From the NCBI GenBank assembly GCA_030248135.1, contig JASANC010005818.1:94248-158247 (forward strand): a stretch of DNA of 64,000 bases, in the 5' to 3' direction. Shown piece by piece: positions 1 through 11,600 of the stretch. How positions within the stretch are numbered: the first letter of the stretch is position 1; the number at the start of each line of letters is the position of its first letter. This DNA is from Theristus sp. LFF4_11. Lineage: Eukaryota > Nematoda > Chromadorea > Monhysterida > Xyalidae. The notes under the pieces were generated by a model. It made no database searches and was not told the origin of the DNA. It was given only the letters and a program-made list of their open reading frames with translations. Made by a program: the position numbers and the translations under genes.

Positions 1-71
1 AACCAGCAATACGCGGTAATATGCACATTATAAATTATTATCTTTTATTTTGGTCCCGAGACTTAATTCAC

Positions 72-412
72 GCATAGATAGGTTAACAGTTTTGAGCATG
101 ATGCGGGAATTAAAAATTGGTTACCAGCGCCACATGAAGATTAAAACTATTATTAAAACTAAAAAATAGTTTCCTTTCCTGTACGTCTGGACACGCATTC
201 ATTGGCAGAATCAAAAGAAGTGATAATGCCAACAGCACTGTAGATTTACGTGCGAGCGACTGACCGTGATAGATAGATTGACAAACCGTTTAATGCATGA
301 CGCGGGTATTCAAAATTGGTAAAGTGATCCGAGTCTCCTAAATAGGACCGGTCACCCAGGCGATTTAGAATTGCCACATAAAGATTGAAACTAGCTTCCT
401 TTCTACGTCTGC
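72..412. repeat. Diverged direct repeat pair
   Basis: Two related segments, about 72-190 and 266-412, lie in the same orientation. Shared landmarks in the same order are a GATAGAT-like start, a TGCATGA/GCATGAT core followed by CGGG, AAAATTGGT, CCACAT.AAGATT and TTTCCTTTC..TACGTCTG. The second copy carries about 30 extra bases in the middle. It lies just upstream of the first recognisable phosphatase exon, probably in an intron. No element family was recognised. Confidence 0.5.
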
Positions 413-464
413 TAAATTGACAGTACATGACATATCTTTTTTTAAACAGAAATTTCACTTTCAG

Positions 465-1799
465 TTGCTCAGGTTTACAGTTCTTTTTGAAAGTGCAGGA
501 ATTTTTCGAATTCATCTCAAATCATTCGGGCTATCTAAATCAAGGTCGTTTGCTTGACGTTTCAACCGTGGACGAAATCGACACTGCATCGTTTCGAGAA
601 GTGAAGACAACTTTTCTTTTGGAAGATTTTACCTTTCTTTTGAAAGATGCACATGTTCGTACACCTGTTAATGCACTTATCGATTAGCATGCACAATCTC
701 ATGCACAAGATTTCTGTTAAACAAAAAAAACACTTTTTTCTGAAAACAATGCAGAGCAGCTGTTTTTTTAACTCCTGAAAATTGATGTTAATCTGAATTG
801 ATAAGTGCAGAGATTGGTGCATCTGCTCTGCATCAATAAGTGCACGAACATGTACACAAACGTGTGCATCATCATGTGCCTTGTTTTTCCGCGTGGCGCA
901 AACCTTCCTCTTGCGGTTCGGCCATACAAATAGAGACAAAACGCAAAGTTTTTTTCTTAACTTCAGTGTTGAGCGGTTCACAATTTCAGACCATTCATGG
1001 CCTACCACAACCGCCGTGGTTGATGCAACCCTGGAATGACACTGGCAAAACAGTTTATCAATTGCTGCGCGAAATGAAGAACGCCTTCGACGTTTTCGAA
1101 AAAACAAGGCCTGCTGCCCCGAAGTTGTTGGCTGGTATCAGCTTTTCTAGTCTTTTTTAGAAACAGACGCAAAGAAAGTGAGGAATGCTCTTGTTCTTTC
1201 CGTTGCTCTATTTTTGTGATATTTTATTTGGTTTTACTGTTTGATTGACAAATCATATAATCTTGCTAAATTCAGGCTATCTGCTTGGTGATATCATTGA
1301 GCGCATGCAGCGCAAAGTGGCAGGCAATAGAATGAAAGGTGATGCCACAAGATTGATGGTGTATTCGTCGGTGAGTTTTTAACCGTTTTTCTTCGCACCA
1401 TTTTGTTTCCATTTCAATGTTGTTCACCATTCACAGCATGGGGGCACGCTCGCATCGGCGCTACTGAACGTTGGACTGAACGTGAGCGCGCAGCCGCCGT
1501 ACGCTGCGTGCCTGATGATTGAGCTGTACAACCGCACAACGAACGCCACCAACGGCACTGCACAGTCGATTGTCAAGATTCGATACTCAAAGAACGATGA
1601 CTACGGGCAGATGGCGCAGCGGGTGGCGACAGTGCAGCCAATTGGCGTGTGCAACGAGGAGCTCGAGTGTCAGCTGACGGAGTTTGCAGACGGCATGCGT
1701 CCGTTCACATTCCGCAGCAAACAAGCGAGGCAGCAAGCTTGCAGCAATGATGCGCCATTGGCACGGACTGCTGGGACGATTTTGGCGGCAGGTGCCTAG
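465..1799 (+). CDS. Histidine acid phosphatase, 3' part (catalytic HD motif altered to HG)
   Basis: C-terminal part of a histidine acid phosphatase (lysosomal/prostatic type, phosphomonoester hydrolysis, usually lumenal or secreted). Exons are about 465/481-600, 990-1134, 1276-1370 and 1437-1799, all joining in phase with GT-AG introns. The second exon has the family segment HGLPQPPW after an acidic exon ending FRE. The last two exons give LMVYSS|HGGTLASALL and then PPYAACLMIELY, which fits the family's SAHDTTL...APYASC..FELY region. The Asp of the conserved His-Asp pair, normally the proton donor, is Gly here, encoded at 1440-1442 directly after the intron. The N-terminal RHG-containing exons are not in the window, so the gene starts further left. 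A conserved Cys pair remains (VCNEELECQL). The alternative is a recent pseudogene or a non-catalytic paralogue, but the frame is open to the TAG at 1799. Confidence 0.85.
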
Positions 1800-2067
1800 T
1801 GATAAAGTGTGCCTTGGGTGCTGATGATGGTTTTGTTGCTTTTTGTTTCCATCAGCACTTTTATTTTTTCTATCGCTTCACTTTCTTTTCAGCTTTGATG
1901 CTGGCATCAATGGCTTCGAAGCAAAGCTAAGCACGTGCGGGTTAGAAAACTACGGATGCGGATAAATCGATTGGTCACAATGTTTTTAATCATGCTTTTT
2001 ACAGTTGGTCGTGTTTAGTTTTTTTTTGTGAAATCAAGATCTTCAAAACTGAGCTTATTGATTTTTG

Positions 2068-2073
2068 AATAAA
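2068..2073 (+). promoter_or_regulatory. Probable polyadenylation signal of the acid phosphatase gene
   Basis: An AATAAA hexamer lies about 270 bp after the stop codon at 1799. A second AATAAA occurs near 2135. Between 1800 and 2060 the sequence is AT-rich 3' UTR-like DNA with no open frame of note. Confidence 0.4.
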
Positions 2074-2173
2074 GATCTCAACCCACTGAATGTGTTTGTT
2101 CATTCCACTCCACAAATTCTGTCAACTGTGAACGAATAAATCACAAGTAGAAATAAGCAGCTTTCTGTTACCA

Positions 2174-2449
2174 ATGAAAAAAACCACGTCACGACAAACC
2201 GCTAAAAAGCAATGTACGGACATTAATATCGGTAAATCAATCTACAACAGTTTGAAAGCGAAACCGTCACCTAAATCGTCAGCACCACCAGAACCACAAA
2301 ACGGGAAGAGAACGAAAAGTAAAAAAAATATGATTTCCACAGACAAAAAATTTGTTCCGAAAATGTGTGAGCGAGCAGCAGTGTGGGGAAAACCAGATAC
2401 TCTTCAGAAATCGCAAACAGCGTTCAACTATTCTCTTCTACCAAAGTGA
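2174..2449 (+). CDS. Hypothetical small lysine-rich ORF
   Basis: A 91-residue ORF, very rich in Lys, Ser and Pro, with no recognised domain, signal peptide or membrane segment. It sits between the 3' end of the acid phosphatase and the 3' end of the convergent NOSTRIN-like gene. Its basic, low-complexity composition could be chance translation of an A-rich strand. I do not recognise it. Confidence 0.15.
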   Translation: MKKTTSRQTAKKQCTDINIGKSIYNSLKAKPSPKSSAPPEPQNGKRTKSKKNMISTDKKFVPKMCERAAVWGKPDTLQKSQTAFNYSLLPK

Positions 2450-2699
2450 ATGAATAATCGAGGTGTGGTGCCTCCTTTCTTTTCGACAGGTTCAATGTTT
2501 TTCTCGGTGTCAGTGGCTGGCGTAGAATCAACGGAAAACTGGTCGTTATCGGGCTGAAGGTAAAAATAGAACATAGCGAGTTTCATGCTGCAGGAAAGAA
2601 GCAAAACCATTGTTCGAAACGATTTCGAATTCGTTGTGTGCAAGTGGAAACAGAGTGCAAGTGCGTGTCAAACCAGAGGGGCAGCAAATGAAAATAATT

Positions 2700-5600
2700 C
2701 TAAGAGGTTTTTGAGTCGGCCACCTGTGCACCGGTGGGTTTCGATGCAGCCGCCGTTGTCTTGGTGGTGGCTTTTTCGACAGTTTTCTTAGCGAGTGTCT
2801 TCTTCAACGATCCAACGGTCGCTGTTTCTGATTTGCCGACTGCAGCCTCCGCCGTCGCAGCGTTCTCCGCCTCTGCCAACTCTTCGCTCAGTGGCTTGCC
2901 AACCTTGGCTGGCTGCGGTTTTGCTGCTTTGTTGCCGGTGCCGCCTTTGTCTTTGTTGGCTGCGTCCAAACCTTTCGCTTCATTTGTCGCCTTTTTCGCT
3001 TCGGCCGGCTTTTCATCGGATTTCACTTTTGAAGTGGCCTTTTCTTGGTGCGTTTGCGATTTCTCTGCTGCAGCATCGAGGCCAGTGGCCGCCACGGGAG
3101 CGCTCTCGTGTTCGCCATTGGCGATTTCATCATAAATCTCGTGTTCGGCCACTTCTCGGTCGCTCTGCTCAGCGTGCAGCTTTGCGCGCTCCTCGTCGAG
3201 CACTTCGTCAGTGAGCGTCTTCACGTAGTTCGTCGGGAAGTAGCCGTGGATGTGCGTGCCCAGGATGACGCCCTCCCACCAGTCGTTCGACTCGCGTCCC
3301 GTCACGCGCACACGATCGCCCTTGATCAGCGGCAACTCGTCGCCTCGCTGCGGCACAAAGTCGTAGAGCGCCTCGCAGATCTCGGCAGCGTCGTGGTCGT
3401 TCAGGAAGGCGTACGTGTCTTCGACGACCAGATAGCGCTCCTTCAACGAACGCGACAGTGAGCTCGCTCGTGACTCGCGCGACGACGACGACATGCCCGG
3501 ATTGGACTCTGGAAATGCGAACAAACAAAACTGGTGTGCATTGTCAAAAAATAGTTTAGTTGAGCGTGTGTACGCGACATTTGTTTTCTAAACGTGCATT
3601 ACTGTAGGTGTCGAACGCAGTACAGAGCTACGTGACGAACCGGAGACACTTGCTTCCGAGTACATTTCATTGTGTGTCATTGAGTGGGGCGCTGCAGCGT
3701 CTGCCGCAGCAGCAATGTTCTCCATGGCGATGTGCCTGATGATGTCAGGGGAGTCAGCGCCGTGGCCACCGATGGTGACCGTCGTGATCAGAGGGTAGCT
3801 CGCCAGTGCCGTTGGTGGCGCCAGCAAATCTTCGTTGTCGTACAGCGGCACACGGAGCACGGTGCTTCGCAACGACTAAAATCCACAACGCGAACCCTCG
3901 TTTTTTTTGTAATGGCAGTAAAACAGATTTTTCTGTTGCCAACAAGCAATATGCCCCCGACGCTCACAGCTTTATCCTTGACACGTTCCTCATACTTGGA
4001 CAGTGGATGCGTGGGTCGATTTTCGTCTTTGTCAAGTGCACTCAACGCAAGCTGAATCTTGTACACATGATAGTCGAGATAGTTCAGAATCGTGCGAGAC
4101 TGCAACAAGGATTATAAGCTCTTATGCAAGCTCTATGTATTCCAATCACTTTTATGAAATTGTTATTAAAAATCGCGCTGCATTGAAAAGCTGAAAAATT
4201 GCAAACGGTATCGGCTTACGTCGCGCAACTTAGCGCGTACGCTTGACTTTGTCTCCTCGGTTGAGAGACCAGGATCGGCGCGCTCGTAGACGGACGCAAG
4301 ATATTCCAGACCTGTGAGCCAAATCTCTCATAAATAATGTTAGTCACCCACCGACCAACTTGTGATTCGTGCACAAAGCACCGCCCGATTAGTGTTCGCC
4401 TAAATTGCATGTACATACCTTCTTTGCCGCGTCGTTCCTTGATTGCTTCCTTCTGAAACATCGCCAGCAAACGTTGCAGCGTGGCACGCCGACGATTCGG
4501 GCTCATCATTTGGCAGAAATCTTCCGCCTAAAAATGTTTTTTTTTGGATTTTCGGATACACATCTATTTTAATTCCCAATTTTTACTTTTTTTACTCCGG
4601 AAAACGGTGGATCGCATAGACATCTGTCAAAAATTTTCGTTGTGCTGAGCATTTTGCGGCTGAAAATCTTGCACTTGCAGACAGCCATTTTGGCAAACAC
4701 GACCTTCCATTGGATCAGGGGTTATAAAGAGCGCTGAGCACAACAGGGTGCAGGAAATTTTGAGTTTTGCTTCTTGTGGTTGGTTTCGTGCCCCCTGATC
4801 CTTGCTGGTTTGTGGGCGGTGCTGTATGCGAATAATGTGTGAAGTCCGGATTCAGATTCCGTGCCCAGTGGCAAAGTATTTGCAATCTCAGGGTTTTAAT
4901 GGCAAATTTTACCATAACAAAGTGTCCATCCATATATCTAATGTTTTTTCTGAATTATAATTTTTTGTCGTATCTTGTGGTTGTGAAAGTTGTGGAAGTG
5001 GAAAATTCAAATCTCAATAAAAACGTCCCGTCACATCGGCGATGAACAACAGTTGTGTGCGGCATGCACGTTGCAGCATTTGTGCGATTCACATGCACGC
5101 ACGACTATGAGCATGACACACAGGCAAGACACACAGAGAGGTGAGTTTTTCGAAAATCATATTCTGCACAAACGTCTGAGCTCGGGAAGGCCAAATCAAT
5201 AATTCAGGTTGTGTTTGTTGTCGCGGTCTGTTTGGTATTGCGTTGACATTTCTGTGCGTGCCCGGCAAGATACACGGTTACGTCTGGTCTGCACAGAAAG
5301 ACACACGCACGCACACGATCGCCAATGAATGAACTGAAGTGGAGTGTTCCAAATGTCACAGAAAAGTTAATTTAAAGATAACCGTTTTAACTTATCGCAT
5401 TCTTTTCCGATATCTAATACGTAAAACAACAATAATTATCTGCTGAACTGTGATTTGTATCATTTTCAGCAATATAGCGCTGCCACACTGCAGTCCGCTA
5501 ATAGTGCTTTCCACTATCGCTTCGACCATATAGCCTTCGCTATTATTTGTGTTCACTGTCGTGTTAACTACACGGCCTCCATGCTCTCTAATTCTGCGCG

Positions 5601-8600
5601 CTCTGAACACCATAAATTGGATATCGAAGGAGTGTTCACAACTATTCCATGCAACTAGTGTTTGTCACTGAACAATTAAGCGATGACTCTTTGACTCTCA
5701 CGGCATTCCTGGGACAGTCGTGGCAATTTTGGTAGCAGTCTTGGTTTAGTTGTTTGAAAGCCAGGCATGTAGCCGACAAGGTCCCAATCAGTAAGAGGTG
5801 TGCAGACAGATCTTTTGGTTCGGGAAGTCAGTTTAAAGTTTAGTCTTATATCAGTAAATTCGGTCTAATTGAAGTGAACTCGGTCTTCTACCATTGAACT
5901 TGGCCTTAGTAAGGTACGTACCGATCCACCCAATTCCGAACCTTCCAAATAATATGTGTCGCTTCTTTCAATTGCTATGTGCAGTTCTTTTCTGATTGTT
6001 TTTCACTGTAGAGTTTCAAAGTTTCGAATGACCTCAACAACTCGCTTCAACTGTTGCGTTGCTGAGCAGCCAGTTTCGCGGCGACCATGAGCGTGCGCAG
6101 CGTGCCTCTGCATCGTCTGCACCGCTACAAGCGTGCTGTACATTCGCGCGCCTGTCTGTACTGGCTGAACGGCATGCTGCTGCTGGCGGGTGTCCTCTGG
6201 GTGGCGCTGTTCACACGCGCAGCCATCCGCGATCACGAGCACTCACCGAGTGAACACCAACGAGCGCTGTTCGACTCGCCCATCAGCGACCACGGATTCA
6301 GCTCCGATGCCGACTATGCACTCGACGTGCTCAATTTCATGGATCGGCATCGGCGCGGCAAAGAGAAACCGAGAAACTTGGTGCCGGGACCGATTGAAGC
6401 GCACGAGCACGCCTGCCGCTGGTGGCGCGGTGGGCGGCCGAATTTGCCGCTCGATCGCGAGCTTCAGCGAATCACCAACGACTGGCAACTGTTGCACAGC
6501 GTTCAGCGTGACACGCATCTTGAAATGTATCTCTATAACGCGTATCTCGACTTCCGGTCTGGACAGTTGTATCCTGATGCAGATGCCGTTGTGCACGTGC
6601 TGACGATGGTGCACCGTGGACTGCGACAACAGTTGTACTGCCAGATTGCATTTCATCATGGCGAATACACGCCCGATTTTGTCAACGAAACAGTCAGTGC
6701 TGATCTGATCGTGGACGGCTACGATCGAGAAATATGGCAGCGTCCGTGGGACCCACGCAATCGATTCTATGTTCCGGTGCTGATCAGTTGTCCGATTCCG
6801 CCGAATTATTTTCAAACGCATGTTGTGAAAAACGCAAAAAGCAAAAATCCCAAATACGTGAACTTGTCGGTCTCTATTAGCACGAGTCCGTGCGCTCAAA
6901 CAACCAACAGAATTCTGGTGCATGGCGCAATAAAAACCAAGGCTAAAAGTAGAAGCGTTGAGGTGCTCAAGCCGAGACTAGCCGTCGATCAGGAGAACGT
7001 GGTCGTCTGTGTGAAAGGCATGGACTTCATGGACGACGTCTCACTGCGGCTGGTCGAGTGGCTCGAGGCGCAGCTGATGATGGGTGCTGACAAGATTGTC
7101 ATCTACACTTACTCCGTGCATCCGGCAACGGCGAAGGTGCTGCAGCACTACGTGCGAAACGGCACTTTGCAACACGTCAGTGGACGGCAGGCTTCTTTGG
7201 TCAAAACTGTTGCCTTTGCAAAGTGGTTCGCCGCTGCTGGTCGCTGTATGCCACACTTAACAAGCAGCAAGCTCAATTCAAGCCACTCATTTCTTTCACT
7301 GTTTCTCAGGTGCAACTGACGTTGCCCGGTCTCATGCCGAACGTTCCCATCCAACGGTCGCGTTACATCTGGCGAAATCGACAGCAGAAACGCCGCAACG
7401 AGCTGATTCCGTACAACGACTGTCTGCTGCGGCACGTGCACAGCCATCGCTACGCGCTGCTCGTGGACACGGACGAACTCGTGGTGCCCCTGCAGACGTC
7501 CGTGCGCGACTGGCCCACGCTGCTGCGCAACGAACGCGCCAACAGCACCGACTGCTCAGCGTTCTGCATTCGAAACGCGTTCAAATTCGACAATTTGACC
7601 AGCGAGTTCAACGAGTCCATTCCGGCGTACATGCACATGCTGCGGCATCGCATGCGCGCACGCCAGCTCAGTGCACCCGGCAACTACGGGAAGAGCTTCG
7701 TGTACATTGCGAACGTGGTGACAGCGTTCAATCATTACCCACTGCACCGGCTGCACACGCACGTGCGCAAGACAACGTTCGTCGATGCGGACAGGGCGCT
7801 CAAGCTGCACTACAAACAGAAGTGCCCAATCGAGTCACGCGACGAATGCGCGACGCTGATGAATGACGTCGTGCAAGACGCCTCGTTGGACAGGTTCAGT
7901 GAGCCGTTGCTGACACGCGTGCTACGCTCGGTGCACGCCATTGGCTTGGCATGAATCCGCTTGATTTCACTGTCTCAATTTGTGTCAATTATCAAAGTTG
8001 CATGCATATTCCATACGTTTTGGCGGGTGGGAAAACGAATCTATATACGGGTATGTGATTTTCTTATTGTTCAAAAATGCATTTAGAAAATACAACTCAC
8101 AAAGTAGTCGCAGAGTACCAGATTTTTGAAAGCGACTTCTTTCGGGCGCGTTGTGGAGACGATCGTGCGCAGGTCATTGGGCACGGACGCCACGGAAGCC
8201 GCTGCCAGCTGGTCGATGATGGCCGACTGAACAAAATGTGCTACCGTCAAATTGTTGAGCTGCCACTGGTAGTTCAACAAAATTGTGAGAAATGCTCATT
8301 TTGGTGAGCAATTTTAGTAGGCGTTCTCAGTGGTCTCACTCTAAGCGTCATGTGTTCAAGTTTTTGCCCACCTGGTCGGGCACGGTTGACCTGACCAGCG
8401 TCAATATGCGTCGTTGGTATGTGTCCAGGGCCTTCTGCATGTGCACCAGACGCTGCTCTTCGATTTTCTCCAGTTTTCCAGCAGCACGCAAATACTCATA
8501 CTGCAGAAATTGTAATTTTTAGCGAACAAAGTTTCAGTGCATACACAGCTGTCGTGTCGCACCTCAAGCGTGTGCCGATGTCGCTCAGCATCCAATGAGG

Positions 8601-11600
8601 CTTCATGGTACTTGCGTTCCGATTTCGTTAGCGAGTCGGTTAGCTTGGAGCGTTTTGCATGAAGCTGAGATCAAGTGCTTTATTAATGAATACAATAAAA
8701 GCGCCTTTTTGGCCACTGCACAGTTCTTTGCGACAGAATACAAAAACCACTGCAAGCTGTTGACAAGCAACGCAAAGCAACCTTGACCAGCTGCTTCGAA
8801 GTCAGCTCTTTCACGGCTCTCTGCTGATCGTCCTCGAGTGTTTTGTCAGTCTGCTCCAGTTCTCGCGCCTTGCTGTGGCACTTCTGTTTGTGGCGCAGTG
8901 CTTCCGAGCGTTTACTTGTCAACTGTTTCATCGTTTTGTCCACAGTGTTTTCGATCTGTGACAAAACCGAAAAAAATTCTTTGCAGTTCAAAACAAGAAG
9001 TTTTCAAAACTGGTGTGAATCAAACCGATTTTCGATTCTTGTTCTGAGCATCGCACGCGTTCTTCAGTGGCGCCGAGAGCTCGTCACGCATTGCAACCCC
9101 AAGCATGCTGAAATGTTTAGTTCCACTCAAAACAAAACTGTTGTAAACACACAACAAACTGTAGCTTTAGTAGCTCAACAGATCTGCTAAGTTTTCTGTT
9201 GAGTTTTTTGTTGTTTTAGTGTCATGTTTCACAGAATTCAAAACAAGCGCAGAAAATGAACACGCACTGATGCTGATTGGCAAGTTTCGTGAATGATTCG
9301 CCGACGTGTCGCCATGCTGAGTCGACGACCCTAAGAAAAAGAAACGGTTTTCAAATATAGCCAATCTCACGCTGAAAACAGATGCAACTTAGACAATCGC
9401 AAGAACCATAAAAGGGACCACGAAATCACCCGCGTGACGTGACCATGCAAGTGACATGGACAATCACTTTTGAATAAGCACATTGGAAACGAGCCGAGTG
9501 CTATTCATTTTTGCGTTCACAGTCCAACTGATTGTCCGATTATCGTGCAGAAAAAAGAATGATGACTAACGTCCCATTCGATTGTGCTGACGCTTTTTCA
9601 AGCCGTGATGCCAGCTTGTGCAGGTGCTTCGCATACGTGAGTTCCAATTCAGCTCTGAAAACAACCCTCATATTTGTATTTTGTTCAATTGAGGTTTCTT
9701 GTTTTTTTAAAAGTCATTTTTTGTCACAGTGCTTCGTGCCGAAATATTTGCCTTTGGACTCGAAACTAAATTGAACTAAAAACGACCACCCAATTGTTAT
9801 GTTCACCTGTCGCACATGACAGATGTGACCTCACGGAAGATGTCATTGGTGCGTTTCGTATTTTTGCGCAGCTCTTCAAAGCTTGCTTCTCCCTGGCAAT
9901 GAAATTAAAAATGCAGCACAAACATTCAGCAAATTGTCAGCTTTTTCAAGTTTTCAATGGCACTCAACAAAACACAAAGTGCCCAATCAGCTGGGGATGA
10001 GTTTTCGGCAACCCCCGACCGAACCGACGCACATTGAAGCCTTTGTTTCGCACTCGCTTGCGAAGAGTGAGCGTGTTGAACACCGAGTTCATGGTGCTGC
10101 CTCCCAGGGTGAATGACGGACTCGCAAACGTTCACGTGAAATAGTTCAATACAAAATGTGCATGGAAAAGCCTCGTCGACCAGACAGTGGGACAGCTAAA
10201 CATGTGCGAAATCATGCAAGATTCGGTTCGGTTAAATCATGAATAAACAAAGGACTGATGACATTTGTTAGTACTTTTGTAACTCATTTATGGTTATGTA
10301 CGAGTGTTCAAAAGTTTGTTTCATGTGTGTTAATAGCGAATTTCAATGTTACACTCTGTAACGTTTTTATTGAAACGCAGCATATTTCTGTTCCTAAACC
10401 CGTGTTTCTGCTCCTCAGTTTCGGGTGCATTCAGTGTTCGTCATAATTGTTTTCTTTCTGTCGTGCCCTCAAATATTTTGCAAAGATTCTATTTAACTTC
10501 AACAGTCACAATCGATCTTTTACAGATAATGAGCAAAACACGGATCGCTCAGTGACAAAGAGCACACAGATTAATGTTGTGCCGTGTCACGCAACCACAA
10601 ACGTTTTTTACAAATGAAATCAGAAAAAAACATAACGTTTACACATTATTTCTGATGGGCGAGACGAAACGCGAGCGACATGCATCGCGATGACAATGTG
10701 ACCTTTCCAAACACTGCCAATTATAAACAAGCGCAACAAACAACGAGCAAATAAGCACAGAAAGAAACCATCTTTCAGTCAACCTCAGAGACAAGTGCAA
10801 TTGCCAGGCCAACCTACAGTGTAACAGTGCACAAAAAACACAATCGAACTTGTCAACTGTGTGAATGAGATAAAATAGTGATTAGTATTTTTGGGACGGA
10901 CAAACGCCGTGTGCAATGTATCTATCGTTCTGCAAACTTTCTCCTTCAGTTCAGCACACCACAAAAACAACACACTCTGCAATATTGCACGGGCGACCCA
11001 CTCGCCGGAACGTTACAATCATTTTTTCATCTTGAAAAACATAATAACACTCCTGTCGACATCTTTCTCAAATCTTAAAAGTCACAGCGTTGCGTGCCGA
11101 CTGATTTTTATTAAAGCACACCACATTGCACATCGTTGTTCTTCAACATTTGTACCGCAGTAGTCATAAAAACCGGTTCGTGCGAAAAAAAGGTGGAAGC
11201 CAGAGAGTTGGAGTTAAGAAGTTGCAGACGACTATCACAGTGCACGCGATTGAATGCAAAAAAAACTGAAGTTAACGAGGACGCCGTAAGAAAATGTGCT
11301 ACAGTCAGCTGAAAGTTCCAGCGCATCTCACTCAGCGGCGCAAAACGTCCAACGGATCAAAAAAGCACTCAAAATGAATTTGAATAAAATGAGCGTTCCG
11401 CGCGCGACGCAACAGTGATGAAGCGACAGCTGAGTTGAATGGCTGTGAATGTGATATCGTGAAGTTTATGAGATGCGGCGGATGTGAATACGTCGATTTC
11501 ATCGAGTTGAGCAGCTTACATACAACCGCACTGTGCTCCATTTCCAATACATTGTGCTTTGGAGTTTTTGAAATTGGAGAGTTTTTTGGGATAAGGGGAT

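Noticed and set aside
562..1107. 181-codon minus-strand ORF
   Set aside because: It overlaps a phosphatase intron and exon in antisense; Cys/Arg-rich composition without a domain.
2734..3461. Long plus-strand ORFs opposite the NOSTRIN SH3 exon
   Set aside because: Antisense shadows of a GC-rich coding exon with a recognisable SH3 on the other strand.
6243..6923. 226-codon minus-strand ORF
   Set aside because: Antisense shadow of the GT92 exon.
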